This document shows positions 23,519 to 29,675 of a stretch of 29,675 nt of DNA, one piece after another. The notes below the pieces were generated by a model, which saw only the letters and a program-made list of their open reading frames with translations, searched no databases and was not told where the DNA came from. Within the stretch, counting starts at the first letter, position 1. Every line of letters begins with the position of its first letter. A program made the translations under genes and the position numbers. This DNA is from Scatosoma sp964504025 (lineage in GTDB: Bacteria > Bacillota > Clostridia > Christensenellales > Borkfalkiaceae), in NCBI GenBank assembly GCA_964504025.1, contig CAZDCO010000012.1, positions 1 to 29,675 on the forward strand. The letters run 5' to 3'.

Positions 23519-24913
23519 ATGGAAGAAAACAAAATGGGCACGCAAAAGGTGCGTGCGTTGGTGTGGTCTATGGGTCTGCCCATGATCTTGTCTATGATCT
23601 TACAGGCGTTGTATAACGTCGTGGATACGATGTTCGTCATCAATATGGGTGCGGACGGCGCGCTTGGCAACTTGGCGTTGTCGGCGGCGTTTCCCGTGCA
23701 AATTTTGATGATTGCGATCGGCGTGGGTACGGGCGTGGGTTTGAACGCCGTGCTGTCGCAAAGTCTCGGTCGCGGAGATCGCGAAAAAGTCAACCGCACG
23801 GCAGGGAACGGCGTGTTCCTGATCGGCGTATTTTACGCGCTGTTCTTGCTGTTCGGGCTGTTCTTGGCAAAACCGTACATGTGCCTTATGTCGGATAACG
23901 AACTCGTCGTGGAAATGGGCGCGGAGTACCTGACGATATGTTGCGGACTGTCTATCGGTTCGATCGGATTCGCCATCGTCGAACGCTTTTTGATGTCCAC
24001 GGGCAAAACCACCTTTTCCATGCTGTCGCAAATCGTCGGCGCAGTCGTCAATATCGCGTTAGACTACGTCTTTATCTATCCTATGCAAATGGGAATCGCA
24101 GGCGCGGCGTACGCAACCGTCGTCGGACAAATCGCCTCGCTCGTGCTTGCTCTCGTTTTGCATTATACGAAGAATAAAGAAATCGACGGCAGCCTGCGCT
24201 ACGTCAAGAGTGAGGGGAGTATCTTGCGCGAAATTTCCAAGCTCGGTTTCCCTGCGTTTTTGATGCAAGGCATGCTGGCGGTTATGATGTTCGCCGTCTT
24301 GCTCATCATCGGCACGATCGAAGACGAATACGTCGTCAACCTCTTGTCGGGTAGCTACGGAATCTATTATAAATTGATGCAAATCGCGCTGTTCGCCTCG
24401 TTCGGACTGTCGAACGCACTCATTTCCATCACGTCGTACAATTACGGCTGCGGCAATCAAGAACGGGTGCGCGAGATGGTAAAACACGGCGTGTTGGCGT
24501 CTATTATCGTTACGGCGGTGTTGACGCTCGTCTATCAGTCGTTTGCCGAACCGATTTCCCGACTGTTCGCGCTGACGATAGAGGAAACGTCGATCGTGTC
24601 AAAATCGGATATTATCTCCGTTTGTCAAATCGCCCTGCGTATCGCGACGCTCGGCTACGTGTTTATGGGGATCAGCGTGGCGATTCAAGGCGTCTTGCAG
24701 GGGTATCACGAAGTCTATTCGCCGCTCGTCATTTCCGCCTTGCGCTTGCTCGTGTTGGTGCTGCCCGCGGCGTACGCGTTCACGCTTAGCAACGACGTCG
24801 TCAACCTGATATGGTGGACGTTCCCGATTGCGGAGTTGATCACCGCCGTCGTTTCCTGCGCGCTGTTGACGCGCGCGCTGCGCGTCCACGGCACATTGCA
24901 AAAGCGAGTTTGA
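23519..24913 (+). CDS. MATE-family multidrug/cation exporter
   Basis: 464 residues from ATG 23519, which has AGGAG at 23507-23511; the frame extends upstream into the terminator hairpin but that part is not real. Twelve hydrophobic segments in two homologous halves are recognisable. The opening SMGLPMILSMILQALYNVVD with VDTMFV and the following GVGTGVGLNAVLSQSLGRGD loop are hallmarks of the MATE family (MatE domain, NorM/DinF/MepA types). MATE proteins export cationic drugs and metabolites using Na+ or H+ gradients. No regulator is adjacent, so the substrate cannot be predicted. It follows veg and precedes hpt, which has its own promoter. Confidence 0.93.
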   Translation: MEENKMGTQKVRALVWSMGLPMILSMILQALYNVVDTMFVINMGADGALGNLALSAAFPVQILMIAIGVGTGVGLNAVLSQSLGRGDREKVNRTAGNGVFLIGVFYALFLLFGLFLAKPYMCLMSDNELVVEMGAEYLTICCGLSIGSIGFAIVERFLMSTGKTTFSMLSQIVGAVVNIALDYVFIYPMQMGIAGAAYATVVGQIASLVLALVLHYTKNKEIDGSLRYVKSEGSILREISKLGFPAFLMQGMLAVMMFAVLLIIGTIEDEYVVNLLSGSYGIYYKLMQIALFASFGLSNALISITSYNYGCGNQERVREMVKHGVLASIIVTAVLTLVYQSFAEPISRLFALTIEETSIVSKSDIISVCQIALRIATLGYVFMGISVAIQGVLQGYHEVYSPLVISALRLLVLVLPAAYAFTLSNDVVNLIWWTFPIAELITAVVSCALLTRALRVHGTLQKRV

Positions 24914-24953
24914 AAAAATATTCAAAAAAATTTGCGTTTTTTAAGGCTTTTAG

Positions 24954-24982
24954 TTGAAAATTGTAAAAGGTTGTGCTATAAT
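24954..24982 (+). promoter_or_regulatory. Promoter of hpt
   Basis: TTGAAA (24954-24959), 17-base spacer, TATAAT (24977-24982) with a TGn extension at 24974-24976. Start of hpt is 32 bases downstream of the -10. Confidence 0.9.
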
Positions 24983-25014
24983 ACATATATTAAACGTATA
25001 CGAGAGGACCTTTT

Positions 25015-25581
25015 ATGGAAAATTTGATTTCTCAAGAAGACTATCAAAAAGGCGTGAAGCGCGTCATCATTACGGAAGAAGAAATTCACGCGGCGATTCA
25101 AAAAGCAAGCAAGCAAATCGAGAGCTATTACGACGGTCGCCCGTTGCTTCTCGTCAGCATTTTGAAGGGTGCTTTCGTGTTCTTGGCGGATCTTTGCCGC
25201 GCGATTAACGTACCTTGCGAAATTGCGTTTATGTGCGCGCAAAGCTATTATAAGGGTACGGTGTCTACGGGTATCGTCAAAATCACGATGGATATCGCGC
25301 AGGACATCAGCAATTATAACGTCGTCATCGTAGAAGATATTATTGATACGGGCAGAACGTTAAAGGACGTTACGGCGATGTTGAAAGAACGTCATCCGTT
25401 GTCTTTGCACGTCGTTACCCTGTTGGATAAGCCTTCGCGTCGTATCGTGGAATTCCAACCGGATATCTCCCTGTTCACCATTCCCGACCACTTCGTGATC
25501 GGCTACGGGTTAGACTGCGGCGAACTGTATAGAAACTTGCCTTATATCGCGGAATATAATACCGATTGCTTACAAAAATAA
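25015..25581 (+). CDS. hpt: Hypoxanthine (guanine) phosphoribosyltransferase
   Basis: 188 residues. The PRPP-binding motif is VVIVEDIIDTGRTL (acidic pair Glu107-Asp108, then Asp111-Thr115); the pyrophosphate loop LKGA (50-53) and the purine-binding region KPSRR and ...VIGYGLDCGELYRNLPYI are as expected for bacterial HPRT. It salvages hypoxanthine and guanine to IMP and GMP. Length is normal. In many Bacillota hpt sits between tilS and ftsH, but here it is monocistronic, with its own promoter before and a terminator after. GAGAGGA about 9 bases before the ATG is the SD. Confidence 0.96.
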   Translation: MENLISQEDYQKGVKRVIITEEEIHAAIQKASKQIESYYDGRPLLLVSILKGAFVFLADLCRAINVPCEIAFMCAQSYYKGTVSTGIVKITMDIAQDISNYNVVIVEDIIDTGRTLKDVTAMLKERHPLSLHVVTLLDKPSRRIVEFQPDISLFTIPDHFVIGYGLDCGELYRNLPYIAEYNTDCLQK

Positions 25582-25607
25582 TTTGGCTTGTTATGGCAGG
25601 TGAACGA

Positions 25608-25638
25608 GGAGCGGTAGAAAATACCGTTCCTTTCTTTT
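25608..25638 (+). terminator. Terminator of hpt
   Basis: GGAGCGGTA (25608-25616), loop GAAAA, TACCGTTCC (25622-25630) with one G-T pair, then TTTCTTTT. Confidence 0.85.
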
Positions 25639-25648
25639 GCGTTTTTGC

Positions 25649-25677
25649 TTGCCTTTCCGCGTGCGGAGTGATATAAT
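25649..25677 (+). promoter_or_regulatory. Promoter of the SDR-FNT pair
   Basis: TTGCCT (25649-25654), 17-base spacer, TATAAT (25672-25677) with TGA extension (25669-25671). Confidence 0.82.
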
Positions 25678-25704
25678 ACAAGCGACGATAGGGAGTGAAA
25701 AATT

Positions 25705-26541
25705 ATGCGTAGCTGGTTACAAGGAAAAACGGTAGTGCTGTCGGGCGCGTCCGGCGGAATCGGAAAGGAACTGTGCCGTTTGTTGATTGAAAAATACGGC
25801 GCGATCGTCGTCGGGATCGGCAGGAGCGAAGAAAAAATGCTGTCTTTCCAACGGGAGTTGGGGGAGAACGCCGCGCGTTTTTCCTTTTTCCTGTTCGACG
25901 TTTCTCAACGGGAAAGTTGGCAATCGTTCGCGGCTACTTTGCGCGAAAGGGGAATTAAGCCGAGCCTGCTCGTCAATAACGCAGGCGTGTTTCCCACCTT
26001 TCGCAAGGCGACGGAATCGTATACGGACGAAACCGAACGGGTGCTGAAAACGAACTATTTGTCCGCCGTATACGCGGTGGAGGCGCTGTATCCGTCGTTG
26101 GATCGAACGGAGAAGCCGGGTATCGTCAACGTATGCTCGTCCGCCGCGCTGTGCAGCGTAGTGGGTACGTCGGCGTATACGGCGAGTAAGTCGGCGTTGA
26201 AAGGGTATACCGAATGTTTACAGCTGGAAGAACGGGGAAAGACGTACGTAGGCATCGTCTATCCCGGAACGACGGCGACCGATCTTTTTCGCAACGACGA
26301 AAACACGAAGAACAGCGCGTTGGATATCGTGGCGACGTCGGCGGAGAACATGGCAAAGAAAATTGCAGGGCGTATCGTGCGCCGCAAGAAACGTTCGGTG
26401 CTCGGTTGGGACGCACACGCTATGCACTTCGTGGCAAAATGTATGCCCGTCAAGGGCTTGGCGCTCATTTGTAGCGTAATGAAAGCGTCGAAATCAAAGG
26501 TTTTTAGAGAGGTTTTTAAGAAAGAAAATGATCAACGATAA
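25705..26541 (+). CDS. Short-chain dehydrogenase/reductase
   Basis: 278 residues of the classical SDR type. The cofactor motif is SGASGGIG (13-20), followed by NNAG (91-94) and the catalytic tetrad Asn117, Ser145, Tyr158 and Lys162 (in NVCSSAAL and YTASK). The substrate is unknown. A basic patch RIVRRKKRSVLGWDAHAMHFV near 227-247 and a C-terminal hydrophobic/basic segment resemble SDRs of the DltE/YqjQ-like group that associate with membranes; this is a loose resemblance. AGGGAG at 25689-25694 is the SD. The last 14 bases overlap the start of the FNT-family channel gene, implying translational coupling, but no known chemistry links the two. Confidence 0.92.
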   Translation: MRSWLQGKTVVLSGASGGIGKELCRLLIEKYGAIVVGIGRSEEKMLSFQRELGENAARFSFFLFDVSQRESWQSFAATLRERGIKPSLLVNNAGVFPTFRKATESYTDETERVLKTNYLSAVYAVEALYPSLDRTEKPGIVNVCSSAALCSVVGTSAYTASKSALKGYTECLQLEERGKTYVGIVYPGTTATDLFRNDENTKNSALDIVATSAENMAKKIAGRIVRRKKRSVLGWDAHAMHFVAKCMPVKGLALICSVMKASKSKVFREVFKKENDQR

Positions 26542-27214
26542 AAAAGGCGTGTTACAACACGTAGTATTCTTTTTGATGGCGGTATGCGCGGGCGCGGTAA
26601 TCGGTATCGGCGGTTCGGCGTCTTTGCTGGCGAACGCTTTGCTCGGCACGTGGGGCAAAATTCTCGGTTCGGTACTCTTCTCGCTCGGTATCTTCGTGAT
26701 CGTCGCGTTTGAAATGCGCTTGTTCACGGGTATGGTGGCGGATATTCCTACCATGGGAGTGAAGAACGTTTGGAAACTTGCGCTGTGCTTCTTCGGCAAT
26801 ATCGTCGGCGTGGCAATCACGGCGTTTTTAGCGTATTATACGTCGATCGGACAAACGATTGCAACGCAGGGCGCGGCGTCGATCGCTACAAAATTGAACG
26901 CGGAAAATTGGGCGTTGAACGCGCTTTGCTCGGCGTGCTTGTGCGGCGCACTGATTACCCTTTCCGTAAAATCGGCGGCGTGCGCTCCGAAAAAAGGACT
27001 GAGTGCGACGGTGGGCGTACTTTTCCCGATCGTCGTGTTCGCGTTTTGCGGTTTCGATCATTCGGTGGCGAATATGATGTACTTCTACTATTTGGGGGAG
27101 TTCTCTTGGCGCGTCGTGGGGTACGAGTTGCTTTGTATCGTAGGCAATATCCTCGGCGGCGTAGCGTTGCCTTGCGTTACGCTCTTGAAAGCGCGCGTGC
27201 AAAAGGATAAATAA
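26528..27214 (+). CDS. Formate/nitrite transporter (FNT) family channel
   Basis: 228 residues, on the short side (family about 250-290), lacking part of the usual N-terminal cytosolic helix. Six hydrophobic segments are visible. The first FNT signature, usually Glu-x-Phe/Leu-Phe-Thr-Gly-Asn, reads EMRLFTGMV (62-70), with Met in place of Asn. The second, CGFDHSVANMMYF (174-186), contains the conserved pore histidine His178. FNT pentamers carry formate, nitrite, hydrosulfide or lactate-like anions; the motif changes make the substrate uncertain. The start overlaps the SDR gene by 14 bases. A shortage of SD at the usual spacing (AGAGG is about 15 bases upstream) fits coupled translation. Confidence 0.9.
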   Translation: MINDKKGVLQHVVFFLMAVCAGAVIGIGGSASLLANALLGTWGKILGSVLFSLGIFVIVAFEMRLFTGMVADIPTMGVKNVWKLALCFFGNIVGVAITAFLAYYTSIGQTIATQGAASIATKLNAENWALNALCSACLCGALITLSVKSAACAPKKGLSATVGVLFPIVVFAFCGFDHSVANMMYFYYLGEFSWRVVGYELLCIVGNILGGVALPCVTLLKARVQKDK

Positions 27215-27226
27215 AGAAAAACGATA

Positions 27227-27264
27227 GACGAACGGCACGCGTTATGCAACGCGTGCCGTTCGTC
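27227..27264. terminator. Perfect 17-base-pair hairpin between convergent genes
   Basis: The arm 27227-27243 is perfectly complementary to 27248-27264 around ATGC. On the minus strand the stem is followed by TATCGTTTTTCTTT, so it probably terminates the minus-strand Cys-rich gene; on the plus strand there is no T-run, but it may still block or stabilise the FNT transcript. Confidence 0.75.
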
Positions 27265-27300
27265 CGTTCAACGAGCAATAAGGAGAAAAAAGGAAAGGGC

Positions 27301-27513
27301 TTAACGGCAGCCCGTACCTCCGCAGTTACAAGTCGGCGTGAGCATAGCCGACAGCGTACCGTTTTTGTATAAGCAGTACAAAAGCGCGGCGACGATGGGC
27401 AATCCGCAACCGTTAAACAGGTTCGAGCAGAAAATACCGTCCTTCGAGCCGAGAACGAGCAAAGCGATAAGAATCCAAAGGGTTACGTTGTTACCCTGAC
27501 CACAACAATTCAT
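27301..27513 (-). CDS. Small Cys-rich membrane protein of unknown function
   Basis: 70 residues, start confirmed by a perfect AGGAGG 6 bases before the ATG on the minus strand. The N-terminus is MNCCGQGNN; a hydrophobic segment (about 10-22), a middle part with FCSNLFNGCG and a second hydrophobic segment (about 37-48) follow; the tail is TPTCNCGGTGCR. Seven cysteines (3, 4, 29, 36, 47, 62, 64 and 69 gives eight including the one in the membrane segment) suggest metal or disulfide binding. It vaguely resembles short Cys/Gly-rich membrane proteins frequent in Clostridia, sometimes called chorion-class high-cysteine proteins, but I cannot assign it. It is alone on the minus strand, with its own terminator. 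Confidence 0.82.
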   Translation of the reverse strand: MNCCGQGNNVTLWILIALLVLGSKDGIFCSNLFNGCGLPIVAALLYCLYKNGTLSAMLTPTCNCGGTGCR

Positions 27514-27590
27514 AAAAAACCTCCTGTGTTTCGCCGCAGGGGTATGTATTTGCTCCGTAACGGAATGTACCTGCGGTTTCGTCTTTCTAA

Positions 27591-27603
27591 TACATAGTAT
27601 GTA
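27591..27603. promoter_or_regulatory. Palindrome in the divergent intergenic region
   Basis: TACATAGTATGTA is a perfect 6+1+6 palindrome, 78 bases upstream of the minus-strand Cys-rich gene and within its probable promoter region. It could be a repressor site; no regulator can be named. Confidence 0.35.
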
Positions 27604-27675
27604 AACGCGACGACGAATTGTGCGACGAATGGAAAAGCAAAAGGAAAAAATAATGCAAATTTCCCGTTCATTTTG

Positions 27676-27704
27676 TTGCTTAAATCGAAAAAATGCGTTA
27701 TAAT
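27676..27704 (+). promoter_or_regulatory. Promoter of the S component-coaX operon
   Basis: TTGCTT (27676-27681), 17-base spacer, TATAAT (27699-27704). Transcription would start near 27711, leaving a leader of about 105 bases. Confidence 0.75.
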
Positions 27705-27720
27705 ATCTATACGTCCGTTT

Positions 27721-27815
27721 GGGAGATACGCCTTGCGCGGTCTTACCGTTTCACAACGGAAGTAAATATTTTTTTGACACGTGTATCCCGAAGGGGAACG
27801 CGATGGAGGCTATTT
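27721..27815 (+). promoter_or_regulatory. Structured 5' leader, possible cis-regulatory RNA
   Basis: The segment 27722-27731 pairs with 27781-27789 (nine pairs, one bulged A, one G-T), closing a domain that contains a small hairpin CCGTT-TCAC-AACGG (27746-27759) and a run of seven Ts (27769-27775). The SD GGAGG (27805-27809) lies 16 bases after the closing helix. No known riboswitch consensus (TPP, FMN, preQ1, THF, cobalamin) was recognised. Confidence 0.4.
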
Positions 27816-28421
27816 ATGAAAAAGGAAAGATACTTTTCCGCGAAACGGATCACGGGGATTGCCGTACTGACGGCGCTTGTGATCTTGTTACAAACGGCGT
27901 TCGGTGCTATCAAGATCGGACCGACGTCCTTCTCTCTCGTACTCATACCGATCGTACTCGGCGGCGTGTTGTACGGCGCGTGGGCAGGCGCGTTTTTGGG
28001 GTTCGTCTTCGGGTTTATCGCGCTGATGTACGGCGTTACGGGTGCGGACTTCTTCACGAGCGTACTCTTCCAAACGCAACCGTTTGAAACGGCGTTGTTG
28101 TGCCTCGTCAAGGGCACGGCGGCAGGTTTGGTGTCGGGCGCGTTATACGCGGAAATTGCAAAAAAGAACAAATACGTAGGCGTGTTCGTCGCGGCGGCGG
28201 CCGCGCCCGTCGTCAATACGGGGCTGTTTATTCTCGGTTCGCTGACGTTGCTTTCGCAAACGCTGACGACGAATTTCGTCGCGGAGGGCACGACGCTGCT
28301 CTACTTCCTGTTTATCGGCGTGGCAGGCGTCAACTTTTTGGTGGAGTTCGCCGTTAACCTGATCGCCGCTCCGACCGTCTACCGGGTAATCCAACTTGTG
28401 CAAGGAAACAAAAAAAGATGA
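27816..28421 (+). CDS. ECF transporter S component, possibly for pantothenate
   Basis: 201 residues from ATG 27816, which has GGAGG at 27805-27809; the frame is open upstream to 27693 but overlaps the promoter and leader. Six hydrophobic segments are evident. The pattern, with an early helix ITGIAVLTALVILLQ, then SFSLVLIPIVLGGVLYGAWAGAFLGFVFGFIAL, is typical of ECF substrate-binding subunits (Pfam ECF trnsprt family, e.g. QueT, PanT, HmpT). It would use the EcfA/EcfT energy module encoded at 1865-4547. The stop overlaps the coaX start by 4 bases (ATGA). Because CoaX phosphorylates pantothenate, pantothenate is the best guess for the substrate, but this rests on context only. Confidence 0.88.
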   Translation: MKKERYFSAKRITGIAVLTALVILLQTAFGAIKIGPTSFSLVLIPIVLGGVLYGAWAGAFLGFVFGFIALMYGVTGADFFTSVLFQTQPFETALLCLVKGTAAGLVSGALYAEIAKKNKYVGVFVAAAAAPVVNTGLFILGSLTLLSQTLTTNFVAEGTTLLYFLFIGVAGVNFLVEFAVNLIAAPTVYRVIQLVQGNKKR

Positions 28422-29203
28422 TCATTTGTATCGATATCGGAAATACGAATATTAAATACGCCATTTACGACGGGGACGAATTGAAGTTCTCCTTCCGCGT
28501 GGCGACCGATTTGAAAAAGACTTCGGACGAATACGGCGCGCAACTCACGGGTATGCTGTCCGCGCAGGGCGTCGATCCGAAACGGATCACGGGCGGTATC
28601 GTATCGTCCGTCGTTCCCTCCCTCGATTATACGGTGGACAAAACGTGCGAAATCTATTTGCATATCAAGCCGTTGCATATCGCACCCGGCTTGAAATCGG
28701 GCTTAAATATCCGTTGCGACGACGCGCGCGAAGTGGGCGCGGATCGTATCGTCAACTGCGTGTCGGCAATCGTCGAATACGGCGAGGATAAGCCCATGAT
28801 CGTGATCGACTTCGGTACGGCGACGACGTTCAATATTATCGGCTCTAATAACGAATTTATCGGCGGCGTCATCGCGCCCGGTATCAAGGGCTCGCTCGAT
28901 TCCCTCGTCAACGGTACGGCAAAGTTGCCGCGCGTGGAGATCGAAGCCCCGAAGAGTATCATCGCGAAAAACACGGTAACGAATATGCAAGCAGGCATCG
29001 TGTTCGGTTTTGCAGGCTTGGTTGAATATATCGTCAAGCGGATCCAGAAAGAGATGAAGCGTCCCGATATGAAGACGATCGCCACGGGCGGTTTCAGCAC
29101 GGTGATCGCCAAGGAGATCGAATGTATCGACGTCGTGGATAAATTGTTGACGTTGAAGGGCTTGAAATATTTATACGATTTGAATACCCCCGAAAACGCA
29201 TAG
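28418..29203 (+). CDS. coaX: Type III pantothenate kinase CoaX
   Basis: 261 residues. Motifs are the P-loop-like DIGNTN (6-11), GADR with Asp109 (107-110), DFGTATT (131-137) and GGVIAPG (149-155), as in the acetate/sugar kinase-like (ASKHA) type III family. It phosphorylates pantothenate in the first step of coenzyme A synthesis; this type needs a monovalent cation and is not feedback-inhibited by CoA. The start overlaps the upstream S component by 4 bases, suggesting import and trapping of pantothenate in one operon. The downstream gene is 45 bases away. Confidence 0.97.
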   Translation: MIICIDIGNTNIKYAIYDGDELKFSFRVATDLKKTSDEYGAQLTGMLSAQGVDPKRITGGIVSSVVPSLDYTVDKTCEIYLHIKPLHIAPGLKSGLNIRCDDAREVGADRIVNCVSAIVEYGEDKPMIVIDFGTATTFNIIGSNNEFIGGVIAPGIKGSLDSLVNGTAKLPRVEIEAPKSIIAKNTVTNMQAGIVFGFAGLVEYIVKRIQKEMKRPDMKTIATGGFSTVIAKEIECIDVVDKLLTLKGLKYLYDLNTPENA

Positions 29204-29248
29204 GGTAGGTATTCGACGAAAATCGATTTTGCGTAAGGAGTGTAAGGT

Positions 29249-29675
29249 ATGGTTAAGAAAGTAGGCGTGGCTATTTTAGGGCTGGGCGTTGTAGGCGGCG
29301 GTACGTATCAAACGTTGGTGGATCATCACGATTTTTACGTAGAAACGCAACAGGTGGACATCACGGTAGAGAAAGTACTCGATTTGAATTTGGAACGCTT
29401 GCAACAGCTCGGCGTACCGTCGGAAGCGATTGCGAAGACGATCGAAGAAGTGGTGGCTTCTCCCAACGTGGATATCGTCGTGGAAACGATCGGCGGTATC
29501 GGCGTGGCAAAGACGTTCGTAACCGCTGCGCTCCGCAACGGTAAGTCGGTCGTAACGTCCAATAAAGAACTCATTTGCAAATTCTCGCATGAGCTGGAAA
29601 AGTTGGCGAAGCATAACCGCTGCGGCCTGTATTACGAAGCGAGTTGCGTCGGCGGCGTGCCCATTATCCGTACGC
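29249..29675 (+). CDS. hom: Homoserine dehydrogenase, 3'-truncated by the window edge
   Basis: 142 complete codons are visible and the frame stays open to the end. The Rossmann motif is LGLGVVGGGTY (about 10-20), followed by the DIVVETIGG loop, VVTSNKELI (normally TANKxL) and EASCVGGVPII (normally EASVGGGIPII), which together identify the NAD(P)-dependent homoserine dehydrogenase family. The enzyme reduces aspartate semialdehyde to homoserine for threonine and methionine. AAGGAG at 29235-29240 is the SD, 8 bases before ATG. The Cys and the slight rearrangement of the EASVGGG motif are unusual but conservative. C-terminal domains (possible ACT domain) are outside the window. Confidence 0.92.
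   Translation, partial: MVKKVGVAILGLGVVGGGTYQTLVDHHDFYVETQQVDITVEKVLDLNLERLQQLGVPSEAIAKTIEEVVASPNVDIVVETIGGIGVAKTFVTAALRNGKSVVTSNKELICKFSHELEKLAKHNRCGLYYEASCVGGVPIIRT

Noticed and set aside
24904..24945. Terminator after the MATE gene
   Set aside because: Only A/T-run pairing (AAAAAAA with TTTTTT) and a tiny TTTGAA/TTCAAA stem are present; too weak to call.
27711..27815. A TPP, FMN, preQ1 or THF riboswitch before the S component
   Set aside because: None of the conserved core sequences of these classes could be found; only generic secondary structure is seen.
1..29675. Mobile elements, phage genes, toxin-antitoxin or defence systems
   Set aside because: No transposase, integrase, terminal repeats, restriction, retron or similar genes were recognised; all large frames fit housekeeping or transport families.

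Overview
The window looks like ordinary core chromosome from a Gram-positive, Clostridia-like bacterium (Bacillota), probably an uncultured or gut lineage. Pointers are the ecfA-ecfT-truA cluster, a Veg-family protein, type III pantothenate kinase (CoaX), the long clostridial-style glutamyl-tRNA synthetase, a FeoA/FeoB/Cys-rich-protein operon with a DtxR-family regulator, and clear SD sequences with TTGACA/TATAAT-like promoters, often with an extended TGn -10. G+C is roughly half by eye and CpG is abundant. Placement below class is a guess. No rRNA, tRNA, insertion sequence, prophage, CRISPR array or recognisable defence system was seen. Gene density is high and no gap exceeds about 300 bases.

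Layout. (1) 1-1763: the end of an Mrp/NBP35-type Fe-S carrier ATPase and a membrane-anchored ComEC-like metallo-beta-lactamase-fold protein. (2) 1865-6246: an energy-coupling-factor (ECF) transporter module in which both ATPases are fused into one polypeptide, followed by EcfT, TruA and an unknown membrane protein with an Asn-Pro-Tyr-Gly repeat tail; a strong terminator ends it. (3) 6335-15424: a promoter followed by eight tightly spaced genes (mnmE, LysR-type regulator, lepA, hemW, shikimate-kinase-like, panE-like, gltX, GNAT), probably one long transcript. (4) 15508-15810: a lone minus-strand Dabb-domain gene with its own promoter. (5) 15937-19106: the ferrous-iron locus feoA, feoB, Cys-rich FeoB-associated protein, then a separately promoted DtxR-family gene. 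Two TTAG-N6-CTAA palindromes, one just after the feoA promoter and one between feoA and feoB, are likely operators for it. (6) 19134-23041: sbcD-sbcC nuclease pair. (7) 23165-27214: veg, a MATE exporter, hpt, and a short-chain dehydrogenase overlapping a formate/nitrite-type channel. (8) 27301-27513: a minus-strand small Cys-rich membrane protein. (9) 27676-29675: an ECF S component translationally coupled to coaX, preceded by a structured leader, then the start of a homoserine dehydrogenase.

Connections: the S component at 27816 probably uses the EcfA/EcfT module at 1865-4547 and, by coupling to coaX, may import pantothenate; a ketopantoate-reductase-like gene at 12160 touches the same pathway. 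The regulator at 18698 carries DtxR-type (Met, Cys, Glu, His) rather than MntR-type metal ligands, fitting iron control of feo.

Nothing here looks like a wholly new multi-gene system. The items most worth checking are the feo operator pair, the fused EcfA, the folded leader before the S component, the shikimate-kinase-like protein lacking the usual substrate-binding arginine, and two uncharacterised membrane proteins.
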